Shown: positions 11,527 to 21,028 of the stretch, one piece after another
How the letters are laid out: each line of letters begins with the position of its first letter
How positions within the stretch are numbered: the first letter of the stretch is position 1
Origin: Sulfuritortus calidifontis
GTDB lineage: Bacteria; Pseudomonadota; Gammaproteobacteria; Burkholderiales; Thiobacillaceae
Reading direction: 5' to 3'
Assembly: GCF_003967275.1 (NCBI RefSeq)
Contig: NZ_AP018721.1
Coordinates: forward strand, 2,542,001 to 2,606,000
Length of the DNA stretch: 64,000 nucleotides
Notes under the pieces: generated by a model
Seen by the model: the letters and a program-made list of their open reading frames with translations, nothing else
What the model was told of the DNA's origin: nothing
The model's database searches: none
Program-made: the position numbers and the translations under genes

Positions 11527-13731
11527 ATGAGCGCCGCCTTGCACCAACTTTGCGAACTCGTCGGCATCCTGCCCGATTACTACGACATCTGGGGCCACCG
11601 CCACGAAACCTCGGACGCCACGCGGCGCGCCCTGCTCGAGGCCATGGGCATCGCCTGCGCGAGCGAGGCCGAATGCGCGGCGGCCAGCCAAGGCTGGCAG
11701 GAAGCGACCTGGCGCCGCCGGCTGCCGCCGGTGCGGGTGGCGCCGCTCGACACTCCGATCGAGCTTGACCTGCACCTGCCCGAGCGCGCGGCCGATCGGG
11801 TGTGCACCTGGCGCCTCACCCAGGAAGACGGCCACCGCCTGCACGGCCAGTTCACCCCGGCCGCGCTGGAACAGGGCGAGGCACGCGAACTCGATGGCGC
11901 GCCCTGGCGCCGATACCGGCTCTATCTGCCGCCCCTCGGCGCGCCCGGCTATCACCGGCTGGAGATCGACCTGCCCGACGGCGCACATGGCCTGCCCCTC
12001 ATCGTCCACCCCCGCCGCTGCCATCAACCCGCCTGCCTGGGCGAGGGTGGCCGGGTCTGGGGCCTGTCGGTGCAGCTCTACGGTGTGCGCAGCCGGCGCA
12101 ACTGGGGCATGGGCGACTTCGGCGATCTGGGCCGGTTGCTCGCCTGGGCCGCGCAAAACGGCGCCGCCTGCGTCGGGGTCAACCCGCTGCATGCGCTCTA
12201 CCCGCACAACCCGCTGCACATCAGCCCCTACAGCCCGTCCAGCCGGCAGTTCGTCAACACCCTTTACCTCGACGTCGAGGCCGTGCCCGAGTTCGCCGAC
12301 TGCGCCGAGGCCCGGGCGGCGCTGGCCGAGCCCGCCTTCCAGGCCAAACTGCAAGGCCTGCGCGCGGCCGAGCTGGTCGACTACGCCGGCGTGGCCGAGG
12401 CCAAGGGCCGCATCCTGCCCCTGCTCTATCACCACTTCCGCACCAGCCACCTGGCGCAACACACGGCGCGGGCCAAGGCCTTCCGCGCCTTCCAGCAGAC
12501 GCATGGCGAAGACCTGCGCCGCTTCGCGCTCTACCAGGCCCTGCAGGCCCACCTGCATGCGCACGACGCCACCCTCTGGGGCTGGCCGGTCTGGCCCGAG
12601 GCCTGGCGCGACCCGAATTCGCGCGAGGTGCAGACCTTCGCCGCCGCGCATGCCGAACGCATCGAATACTTCGAATACCTGCAATGGCTGGCCGAAGACC
12701 AGCTTGCCGAGCTGCGCACGAAGGCCGAGCGGCTGGGCCTGGGCATCGGCCTGTATCAGGATTTGGCGGTGGGCGTCGACAAGGGCGGGGCCGAGACCTG
12801 GGCGCACCATGAGCTGTTCGCGCTGGAGGCGCGCACCGGCTGCCCGCCGGACGACTTCAACCCGCGCGGCCAGGACTGGGGCCTGCCGCCCTGGATTCCG
12901 CACCGCCTGAGAGAGGCCGGCTACGCCCCCTTCATCGCCGCCCTGCGCGCCAACATGCGTCACGCCGGTGCCCTGCGCCTGGACCACGTCATGGGCCTGA
13001 TGCGCCTGTACTGGGTGCCGCCCGGCATGCAGGGCGACGCGGGCGCCTACCTCAGCTACCCGTTTGCCGACCTGCTCGGCATCCTGGCCCTGGAAAGCCT
13101 GCGCAACCAGTGCCTCATCATCGGCGAGGACCTGGGTACCGTGCCCGACGAGGTGCGGCACAAGCTGCACGAATACGGCGTGCTGTCCTACAAGCTGTTC
13201 TACTTCGAGCGCGAACCGGACGGGCATTTCCGCGCCCCCGGCCACTTTCCCGCACAAAGCCTGGTCGCCGCCAGCACCCACGACCTGGCCACGCTCAAAG
13301 GCTTCTGGCAGGGCGGAGACATCACCCTGCGCGAACAACTGCAGCTCTACCCCAGCGAACACCTGCGCGCATCGCAGATCGCCGGCCGCGAGGCCGACCG
13401 CTGGCGTCTGCTGCAGGCCCTGGAACGCGACGGCCTGTTGCCCGAGGGCGTGCCGGCCGACCCGGCCCAGGTGCCCGAGCTCACGCCCGAGCTCATCCAG
13501 GCCATCCACCAACGCCTCGCCCGCAGCCCGGCCCAGCTATTCATCGTGCAGGCCGAAGACATGCTGGGCGAGACCGAGCAGGCCAACCTGCCCGGCACCG
13601 TGGATGAGCACCCGAACTGGCGCAGGAAGTTGTCGGTGGAATTGGAGGCGTGGCCGGGCGATGCGCGTACCCGAGGCACGGCCCGGGCTCTTGGCGCTGA
13701 ACGCCCCGGCGGCGCCGGTCACCCCGGTTGA
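11527..13731 (+). CDS. malQ: 4-alpha-glucanotransferase (amylomaltase)
   Basis: A 734-residue GH77 enzyme that transfers glucan chains between maltodextrins, in maltose or glycogen turnover. The catalytic segments are visible: the nucleophile in ALRLDHVMGLMR, the acid/base glutamate in IIGEDLGTVP, and the transition-state aspartate in STHDLATLKGFW. The N-terminal extension of about 130 residues is the bacterial MalQ type. It starts at an ATG after AGGGAG and ends with NLPGTVDEHPNWRRK plus a tail. It overlaps the convergent peroxidase gene by 13 bp and is divergent from bioA. Confidence 0.95.
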   Translation: MSAALHQLCELVGILPDYYDIWGHRHETSDATRRALLEAMGIACASEAECAAASQGWQEATWRRRLPPVRVAPLDTPIELDLHLPERAADRVCTWRLTQEDGHRLHGQFTPAALEQGEARELDGAPWRRYRLYLPPLGAPGYHRLEIDLPDGAHGLPLIVHPRRCHQPACLGEGGRVWGLSVQLYGVRSRRNWGMGDFGDLGRLLAWAAQNGAACVGVNPLHALYPHNPLHISPYSPSSRQFVNTLYLDVEAVPEFADCAEARAALAEPAFQAKLQGLRAAELVDYAGVAEAKGRILPLLYHHFRTSHLAQHTARAKAFRAFQQTHGEDLRRFALYQALQAHLHAHDATLWGWPVWPEAWRDPNSREVQTFAAAHAERIEYFEYLQWLAEDQLAELRTKAERLGLGIGLYQDLAVGVDKGGAETWAHHELFALEARTGCPPDDFNPRGQDWGLPPWIPHRLREAGYAPFIAALRANMRHAGALRLDHVMGLMRLYWVPPGMQGDAGAYLSYPFADLLGILALESLRNQCLIIGEDLGTVPDEVRHKLHEYGVLSYKLFYFEREPDGHFRAPGHFPAQSLVAASTHDLATLKGFWQGGDITLREQLQLYPSEHLRASQIAGREADRWRLLQALERDGLLPEGVPADPAQVPELTPELIQAIHQRLARSPAQLFIVQAEDMLGETEQANLPGTVDEHPNWRRKLSVELEAWPGDARTRGTARALGAERPGGAGHPG

Positions 13732-14819
13732 CCAGGCTTGGGTCCTGTGAGGGCTCGCCTGGGTGGGCAGTCAGCCCTGCAGAAGGGAAGGGGGTGAGCC
13801 CTAGGTTGGCGCTCCGCCGGCAGCGCCGGCCTTTCCTGCTTGGGCAGGCGCCCGGTCAGCCCCTTGAGGAAGGCGACCAGGGCCTGCACCTCTTCCTCCT
13901 TCAGCTCCTTGTCAAGCTGGGTCTTGGCCATCACCCGCACGGCCTCTTCCAGGTTGGGCACCTTACCGTTGTGCATGTAGGGGCCGGTCAGCTCGACATT
14001 GCGCAGGGAGGGGATGCGGAACATGTGCTTGTCCTTCTCCCGCCTGGTCACTTCAAACCGCCCGAGGTCTTTGGTCAGCTCGTACTTGCTGTCGTAGCGG
14101 CTGCCCTTGAAATAGGGGAAGCGCTGCAGGTTCCAGGGGTAGAAGATGGCGCCGGGGATTCGCACGTAGCCGGCATAGGTGGGGCTGGAGTGGCAGCCGA
14201 CACAGCGCAGCTTTTGAAACAACTGCATGCCCTGCCGGGCCTGGGGCGAGAGGGCTTGCTTGTCGCCCTTGAGGTATCGGTCGACCGGGCTGTCGGGCGT
14301 GAGCAGGGTGCGCTCGTAGGCGGCAATGGCGCGGGCGACGTTGTCGATGGTGAGCGGGTCGGCCCCGCCGAAGACGGCGGCGAACTGCCGGGTGTAGCCG
14401 GGGATCTGCTTCAGGCGCGCGACGACGGCCTTGTGGTCGGGCATGGCCATTTCCACCGGGTTGATCAGCGGGCCCTTGGACTGCTCTTCCAGGCTGGCGG
14501 CGCGGCCGTCCCAGAACAGGGTATTCAGCAAGGCGGCGTTCCAGACGGTGGGCGCGTTGCGGCTGCCGGTTTTGCCGGCGACGCCGACCGAGGTGGCGCG
14601 GCCATCGACGCCGGTGCCCTTGATGACATCGTGGCAGGAGGCGCAGGAGACGGTGCCGTCGAGCGACAGGCGCGGCTCGAAAAAGAGCTGCCGGCCCAGC
14701 GCCACCTTGGCCGCGCTCATGGGGTTGTCGGCCGGGGGCGGCGGCAGCTCGGGCAGCGGGGCCAGGGCCTGGGCGGCGCTGGCGGCCAGGGCGAGGGCAA
14801 CGGCGAGGGCGATGCGCAT
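13719..14819 (-). CDS. ccpA: Di-heme cytochrome c peroxidase (CcpA/MauG family)
   Basis: A 366-residue periplasmic protein with a Sec signal (MRIALAVALALAASAAQA) and two c-type heme sites, CASCH near residue 60 and CVGCH near residue 205, the layout of bacterial cytochrome c peroxidases. It reduces hydrogen peroxide with electrons from small cytochromes such as the one at 9599. The MHNGK segment near the C-terminus is also typical. The last 40 residues (PALPAERQPRAHPLPF...) are low-complexity and unusual. An FNR-type box lies 65 bp upstream. Confidence 0.92.
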   Translation of the reverse strand: MRIALAVALALAASAAQALAPLPELPPPPADNPMSAAKVALGRQLFFEPRLSLDGTVSCASCHDVIKGTGVDGRATSVGVAGKTGSRNAPTVWNAALLNTLFWDGRAASLEEQSKGPLINPVEMAMPDHKAVVARLKQIPGYTRQFAAVFGGADPLTIDNVARAIAAYERTLLTPDSPVDRYLKGDKQALSPQARQGMQLFQKLRCVGCHSSPTYAGYVRIPGAIFYPWNLQRFPYFKGSRYDSKYELTKDLGRFEVTRREKDKHMFRIPSLRNVELTGPYMHNGKVPNLEEAVRVMAKTQLDKELKEEEVQALVAFLKGLTGRLPKQERPALPAERQPRAHPLPFCRADCPPRRALTGPKPGQPG

Positions 14820-14883
14820 GGCGGCTTTCCTAATCGATCAGGAAATCGACGGTATAGTCTAGGCAGCGGCGGCAGGCGGTGCA

Positions 14884-14897
14884 TTGATCTACATCAC
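14884..14897. promoter_or_regulatory. FNR/ANR-type box upstream of ccpA
   Basis: TTGATCTACATCAC matches the FNR consensus TTGATN4ATCAA at nine of ten positions. It lies 65 bp upstream of the ccpA start, a normal activating distance. Bacterial cytochrome c peroxidases are often induced under low oxygen by FNR-family regulators, which fits. Confidence 0.7.
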
Positions 14898-14942
14898 GCG
14901 CCGGGCCGGTACTAAAAAAGGGGTAGTCCTGTGTCGTATTAC

Positions 14943-15062
14943 CTTAGGGAAGGCCTGATTAAGCCGTCATGCCCGCGCAGGCGGGCATCCAGTTTATTTA
15001 TCTTTCTAGGTTCCCGCCTGCGCGGGCATGACGAAATCGGACTTTTTCAGAGGTTCCTTAGC
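14943..15062. mobile_element. MITE-like palindromic element
   Basis: A non-coding element of about 120 bp. Imperfect terminal repeats TTAGGGAAGGCCTGA at the left and TCAGAGGTTCCTTAG at the right enclose a perfect 21-bp inverted repeat at 14965-14985 and 15013-15033 (CGTCATGCCCGCGCAGGCGGG and its complement). Short relatives of the core (TTCCCGC...GCGGGAA) recur at 16802 and 27380. It has no transposase and would depend on one supplied elsewhere. Confidence 0.65.
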
Positions 15063-15083
15063 CATCTTCAAAGCGAGTTTCCT

Positions 15084-15602
15084 ATGAGCACCTCAAAACT
15101 TCGACGGGGCGCGTTGGCGATAGCGGTACTCATCGTGATTGCCGTGGGCTGGGTGGCGTGGGATGTGTTGCTGCTTCCCTCCTCATTCCATGAGGCGCTC
15201 TTCCGTTACCGGCTTGGCAACGCCGTGCAGGCCCAAGCGAAGGCAATCGACCTTGCCGAACTGGCCAGCTTCGAGTGGGAGGAGGTTTGCGCGCACCACC
15301 CCTACGATGGCGAGTTCAAACACCCCAAATATGGCCGCACCTACCAGGCCCCGATGAACGCGGCTCAAGATGAAGTCTGGGTGCTTTTGTTCATCGAGAA
15401 GGACGGCAGGCCAACCTACATTTCCGGTAGCTGCACGCGCGGTGGCGCAAGCATTGGTGATTTTGGCTGCCGCTCCCGCAGCCAAGCTATCTTGCGCCTT
15501 GAGCAGGCTGGCCTGTGCCCGTCCTTCTCGGCCACTGTCAAACGGCAAGGGAATTTGAATTTAAGAGGCCTGGGGTCGGTATTGGAAAGGGAACTGGTTT
15601 AA
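15084..15602 (+). CDS. Hypothetical membrane-anchored protein
   Basis: A 172-residue protein with one N-terminal membrane segment (ALAIAVLIVIAVGWVAWDVLLL, residues about 10-31) after a short basic tail, then a soluble domain with four cysteines (EEVCAHHPYDG, GSCTRGG, DFGCRSR, AGLCPSF). The topology suggests a periplasmic domain, where the cysteines could form disulfides. I do not recognise a family. A longer reading from 14931 exists, but its extra residues come from the MITE, so the 15084 ATG is preferred. The ribosome-binding site is weak. Confidence 0.65.
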   Translation: MSTSKLRRGALAIAVLIVIAVGWVAWDVLLLPSSFHEALFRYRLGNAVQAQAKAIDLAELASFEWEEVCAHHPYDGEFKHPKYGRTYQAPMNAAQDEVWVLLFIEKDGRPTYISGSCTRGGASIGDFGCRSRSQAILRLEQAGLCPSFSATVKRQGNLNLRGLGSVLERELV

Positions 15603-15630
15603 TCGCCGACCCGAACGGGATGTATTTCAC

Positions 15631-15770
15631 CCTCTCCCACCGGGATACCTAAGGGTAGGGGGTCCATCAGAGGGCAGGGTGAGGGAGCGCCCGCCAGGGC
15701 GCCTTGCGGCGCCCACGCCCTCACCCGGCTTCGCCACCCTCTCCCTGAGGGAGAGGGGTGTAAAGTTGAT
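15631..15770. repeat. CCCTCTCCC-type palindromic repeat cluster, copy 3
   Basis: A 140-bp stretch of nested palindromes between two genes: CCCTCTCCCACCGGG, GGGTAGGGGG, AGGGTGAGGG, then CCCTCACCC and CCCTCTCCCTGAGGGAGAGG. It looks like two divergent or tandem copies of the repeat also found at 7253, 10556 and 43379. No coding signal is seen from 15603 to 15802. Confidence 0.7.
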
Positions 15771-15802
15771 TCATTCCCCATTAATCAATGCAGGAACCCC
15801 GC

Positions 15803-16246
15803 ATGCGCACACTGATTATTATGCTGTCCCTCGCCCTTGCCGCCCCGGCCTGGGCGGTCGACACCGACCCCGAGGCGGCGGCCCGCCAGTTTTACAACGC
15901 CTGGATGAACATCGACCGGCCGCAGATGATCGAGGCCTTTTCCCGCGGCATGGGCACGAGCAGCCCCGAGATCAAGGCCATCGTGCTCGAGGCCTTTCAG
16001 TCGCCCGAGCTGGAGGCGATCTACATCAAGCACCTGGTGAACAACTTCACGCCGGACGAACTGGCCGCCCTGAACGCCATGGCCGGTAGCCCCGGCTTTC
16101 GCCTGTGGCTGGAGCGCATGCCGGCCTTCACCGCCCGCCTGTTGCCGGATGCGGCGAACTACTTTCGCGCCAACTTCATGGAATTGCGGCGGCGGGTTGC
16201 GGAAAAGCGCGGCGCCAACGGCGGCGAGGGCCACGCCAAGCATTGA
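15803..16246 (+). CDS. Secreted DUF2059-like protein
   Basis: A 147-residue protein with a Sec signal (MRTLIIMLSLALAAPAWA) and a helical mature domain. The segment NNFTPDELAALNAMAGSPGF resembles the DUF2059 pattern of helix, FT-x-EEL and a following SPxG turn, so I call it DUF2059-like; function is unknown. The start at 15803 follows AGGAA at good spacing; an ATG at 15788 lies upstream without one. It stands alone before the groES promoter. Confidence 0.65.
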   Translation: MRTLIIMLSLALAAPAWAVDTDPEAAARQFYNAWMNIDRPQMIEAFSRGMGTSSPEIKAIVLEAFQSPELEAIYIKHLVNNFTPDELAALNAMAGSPGFRLWLERMPAFTARLLPDAANYFRANFMELRRRVAEKRGANGGEGHAKH

Positions 16247-16306
16247 ATTGCCGGTGAGCATGCGCTCACTTATCTAGCCGGTCGGCCCACCCTGCGCCGG
16301 CCGGCC

Positions 16307-16335
16307 TTGAAATACCCCAACCCCGTCCCTATCAT
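16307..16335 (+). promoter_or_regulatory. groESL promoter
   Basis: TTGAAA (16307-16312), 17 bp, TATCAT (16330-16335) forms a sigma-70 promoter. The preceding C makes CTTGAAA, so a sigma-32 reading is also possible. It abuts the CIRCE operator, the expected place for HrcA repression. Confidence 0.75.
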
Positions 16336-16361
16336 TAGCACTCGTTGGGGCCGAGTGCTAA
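16335..16361 (+). promoter_or_regulatory. CIRCE operator (HrcA binding site)
   Basis: TTAGCACTC, 9 bp, GAGTGCTAA: a perfect match to the CIRCE inverted repeat. It overlaps the last base of the groESL -10 box and lies 59 bp before groES, so heat-shock control by HrcA is expected. hrcA itself is not in this window. Confidence 0.97.
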
Positions 16362-16419
16362 CACTTGGCCCCCGCCGTTTTACCACCCAAGAACTCAACT
16401 GCTTATTTTGGAGGCAATC

Positions 16420-16710
16420 GTGAAGATTCGTCCTTTGCACGACCGCGTGATCGTTAAACGCCTGGAAGAAGAGCGTAAGACCGCTTCCGGCATCGTTATC
16501 CCCGACACCGCCACCGAGAAGCCCGACCAGGGCGAGGTGATCGCCGTCGGCCCCGGCAAGAAAGACGACAACGGCAAGAACATCCCCGTGGACGTGAAGG
16601 TCGGCGATCGCGTGCTGTTTGGCAAGTACGCCGGCCAGGCCGTGAAGATCGAGGGCGAGGAAGTCCTGGTCATGCGCGAAGAAGACATCATGGGCGTTGT
16701 CGAAAAGTAA
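16420..16710 (+). CDS. groES: Co-chaperonin GroES
   Basis: A 96-residue protein forming the heptameric lid of the GroEL chamber. It starts with [18 protein letters not shown], contains the mobile loop [14 protein letters not shown] that contacts GroEL, and ends with [13 protein letters not shown]. The start is a GTG at 16420 preceded by GGAGG; the ATG at 16345 lies just upstream inside the CIRCE operator and is not used. It is transcribed with groEL from the CIRCE-controlled promoter. Confidence 0.97.
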   Translation: MKIRPLHDRVIVKRLEEERKTASGIVIPDTATEKPDQGEVIAVGPGKKDDNGKNIPVDVKVGDRVLFGKYAGQAVKIEGEEVLVMREEDIMGVVEK

Positions 16711-16735
16711 TTTTTGCCAATGGCAAAAATTACTT
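16705..16735 (+). promoter_or_regulatory. Strong hairpin at the groES stop codon
   Basis: A perfect 14-bp inverted repeat (AAGTAATTTTTGCC, loop AAT, GGCAAAAATTACTT) that includes the groES stop codon. No T-tract follows. It could slow exonucleases or mark an mRNA processing point between groES and groEL. Confidence 0.7.
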
Positions 16736-16801
16736 TCAGTGAAGACTCTTATCCGCGCAGCGGATGTGATGTCGGAACTAGAAGTAACCCCCAATGACTA
16801 G

Positions 16802-16821
16802 ATTCCCGCCTTCGCGGGAAT
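16802..16821. repeat. Short palindromic repeat in the groES-groEL gap
   Basis: ATTCCCGC, CTTC, GCGGGAAT followed by GACG. It resembles the core of the MITE at 14943. It sits 27 bp before groEL and explains part of the unusually long 137-bp spacer. Confidence 0.6.
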
Positions 16822-16823
16822 GA

Positions 16824-18485
<1,662 letters not shown>

Positions 18486-18513
18486 ATCGGCGCCCAAGCC
18501 GACCTGCACCCTC

Positions 18514-18541
18514 AAAAGCCCCGCTTCGGCGGGGCTTTTTT
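18514..18541 (+). terminator. Rho-independent terminator of groESL
   Basis: AAAAGCCCCGC, TTCG tetraloop, GCGGGGCTTTTTT, starting 29 bp after the groEL stop. A classical strong terminator. Confidence 0.95.
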
Positions 18542-18646
18542 ATTGTCCGATGCTGCGGCCAGGGGCAGGCCGATCCTGGCTTGACAGCCTCTGGCCGAGC
18601 CCGTGAAATAGGACACCCCTATCGCAATTCAAATCTCCGTTTGATC

Positions 18647-20617
18647 ATGACCCGACGCCTCCTTGCCGCCGCCTGCGCCATCGCCTTTTCCGGCAACGCC
18701 CATGCCCTCGCGTCCGATCTCACCCAACTGAGTCTGGAAGAGCTGATGGCCATCGAGATCAGCTCGGTGGCCAAGAAGAGCCAGCGCCTGGCCGAGGCGG
18801 CGGCCGCCATCACCGTCATCACCGCCGAGGACATCCAGCGTGCCGGCCTCACCAGCCTGCCCGAGGCCCTGCGCCTGGCGCCCGGCGTGCACGTGGCGCA
18901 GATCGACGGCAACAAGTGGTCGGTCAGCGTGCGCGGCCTGGGCGGGCGCTGGGCCGGCCAGCTTCTGGTGCTGATGGACGGCCGCACCATTTATTCGCCG
19001 CTGTTCGGCGGCGTCTACTGGGACGTGCAGGACACGCTCTTGGAGGATATCGAGCGGATCGAGGTGATCCGCGGCCCGGGCGGCACGCTCTGGGGCGCCA
19101 ACGCGGTGAACGGCGTGATCAACATCATCACCAAGAAGGCGGCCGACACCCAGGGCGGCCTGGCCAGCATCCGCGCCGGTAGCCACGACAACGAGGCGAG
19201 CTTCCGCTACGGCCTGACCCTGGGCGAGGGCGTGCATCTGCGCGGCTACGCCAAGGTGAACGCGCGCGAGCCGTTCGAGCTGACCGACCACGCGCCCTAT
19301 CAGGCCGGCAGCCCGATCGGCACGCCAGGCCGGGACGCCCACGACGGCTGGGCCATGCGGCGCGCCGGCTTCCGCCTGGACAACCCGTTGAGCGGCCGCG
19401 ACCAGTTCAGCCTGCAGGGCGATGTCTACGATGGCGACGTCGACCAGACCGCGGTCACGGTCGCCCCGGCCGTGATCGGCAACGTGTTGGTGCGGGAGAC
19501 GGCGCGGGTGAATGGCGCCAATCTGCTGGCGCGCTGGCAGCGCCGGCTGGGCGAGGGCGAGCTGCAGGTGCAGCTCTATGCCGACCGCGCCGAGCGGCGC
19601 GAGGCCGTGCTGCGCCAGCGCATCGACACCTGGGACCTCGACCTGCAGCACCGCTTCCGCCTGGGACAAAACCAGGAGATCGTCTGGGGCGGCGGCTACC
19701 GGGTGGTCGCGGGCGAGCTCATCGGCTCGCACACCGTCTCGTTCAGCGAGCCCAAGGGTGACACCGCACTGTACAACCTGTTCCTGCAGGACGAGATCAA
19801 GCTGCGACCCGATCTTGCGCTGACCCTTGGCAGCAAATTCGAGCACAACGAATACACCGGCATGGAACCGCAGCCCAGCGCCCGCCTGCTCTGGCAGGTG
19901 GACGACAGCCAGGCCCTGTGGGCGGCCTGGTCGCGCGCGGTGCGCACGCCTTCCCGCTCGGACCGGGATATCACCCTCAAGCTGACCAACCTGACCCCCT
20001 TCCTGACGCTGGCTTACCAGGGCAGCCGGGCATTCGATTCGGAACGGCTCACCGCCTACGAGGCGGGCTGGCGTAAACAGATGCACGGCGACCTGAATAT
20101 CGATGCGGCCGCCTTCTATTACGACTACGACGATATCCGCTCGCTCGAGCCGGCCGGCGCCACCCGCTACGTGTTCGACAACCTGTTCCGGCTCAAGAGC
20201 TACGGCTTCGAGCTGAGCGGCGTCTGGCAGGCGACGCCGGACTGGCGCCTGCGCGCCAGCTACTCCCGGCTGCAACTGGATGCCGGGCCCAAGCCGGGCA
20301 GCGGCGACAGCCTGAGCCGGGCGCTGATCGAAGGCAGCGGGCCGCGACACCAGTTCCAGCTGCACTCGCAATGGCAACTGCAGCCGGCGCTCGACCTCGA
20401 CGCCATGCTGTATTACGTCAGCCGCGTGCAAAACGATGCGGTGGGGGCGTACACCCGGCTCGACCTGCGTCTGGCCTGGCGGCCGCGCAAGGACCTGGAA
20501 CTCAGCCTGGTCGGCCAGAACCTGTTGGACGATCGCCACTTCGAGTTCACCGGCCAGGACAGCGCGGCCAGCGACGTGCCGCGCAGCCTCTACGCCCAGG
20601 CGCGCTGGCGCTTCTGA
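18647..20617 (+). CDS. TonB-dependent outer-membrane receptor
   Basis: A 656-residue outer-membrane receptor. After a signal peptide (about residues 1-24) the mature N-terminus has LTQLSLEELMAIEISSVAKK, then the plug domain with ITVITAEDIQRAGLTSLPEAL and RIEVIRGPGGTLWGANAVNGV, then the beta-barrel ending in an aromatic residue (YAQARWRF). It belongs to the SLEEL group often encoded beside a YfiR protein and a CHASE8-type signalling protein, as here. Substrate unknown; siderophore, cobalamin or other chelates are possible. It is probably co-transcribed with the two genes downstream. Confidence 0.92.
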   Translation: MTRRLLAAACAIAFSGNAHALASDLTQLSLEELMAIEISSVAKKSQRLAEAAAAITVITAEDIQRAGLTSLPEALRLAPGVHVAQIDGNKWSVSVRGLGGRWAGQLLVLMDGRTIYSPLFGGVYWDVQDTLLEDIERIEVIRGPGGTLWGANAVNGVINIITKKAADTQGGLASIRAGSHDNEASFRYGLTLGEGVHLRGYAKVNAREPFELTDHAPYQAGSPIGTPGRDAHDGWAMRRAGFRLDNPLSGRDQFSLQGDVYDGDVDQTAVTVAPAVIGNVLVRETARVNGANLLARWQRRLGEGELQVQLYADRAERREAVLRQRIDTWDLDLQHRFRLGQNQEIVWGGGYRVVAGELIGSHTVSFSEPKGDTALYNLFLQDEIKLRPDLALTLGSKFEHNEYTGMEPQPSARLLWQVDDSQALWAAWSRAVRTPSRSDRDITLKLTNLTPFLTLAYQGSRAFDSERLTAYEAGWRKQMHGDLNIDAAAFYYDYDDIRSLEPAGATRYVFDNLFRLKSYGFELSGVWQATPDWRLRASYSRLQLDAGPKPGSGDSLSRALIEGSGPRHQFQLHSQWQLQPALDLDAMLYYVSRVQNDAVGAYTRLDLRLAWRPRKDLELSLVGQNLLDDRHFEFTGQDSAASDVPRSLYAQARWRF

Positions 20618-20619
20618 CC

Positions 20620-21023
20620 ATGCGCTCGGCCGTCGTTGCCTTCGCTGCCGTTCTGCTGGCCGGATCGCTCTTCGGCCAGGCGACGGCGCGGGCGGCCGAC
20701 GGCGCCGAATACCAGCTCAAGGCGGTGTTCCTCTACCGCTTCGCCCAGTTCACCGAATGGCCGGCCGCCGCCCTGGCCAAGAGCGAACAGCTGATGCTGT
20801 GCGTGCTGGGCGAAGACCCCTTCGGCAGCCAGCTGGCCGGCATCGTCGGCAACACCGTGCATCAGCGCCGGCTGGCCGTGCAGCGGCTCTCCGGCCTGCA
20901 GCAGCTCGGCCAATGCCACGTGGCCTTTATCGGTGCCATGCGGCCGCAGACCAGGCCGGCCTGAAATTGAGTTCGCATTTGCTCAAGCTGGCGCGTACCC
21001 TATACACCAGCTATCCGGACTGA
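20620..21023 (+). pseudogene. YfiR family (DUF4154) gene with internal deletion and frame change
   Basis: The first 114 codons read as a YfiR protein: signal peptide, AEYQLKAVFLYRFAQFTEWP, and CHVAFIGA where the family continues into its cysteine-containing second half. Here the frame ends in RPQTRPA at 20964. The family C-terminus ([19 protein letters not shown]) is present immediately after, but in another frame, ending at 21023. The middle, about 50-60 codons by comparison with the usual length of about 180 residues, is missing. YfiR is a periplasmic repressor of the membrane signalling partner, so that control may be lost. A short functional product is possible but unlikely. Confidence 0.8.
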
Positions 21024-21028
21024 CCGCC

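Noticed and set aside
11422-13512. Long leftward frame opposite malQ
   Set aside because: Antisense shadow of an unmistakable GH77 gene.
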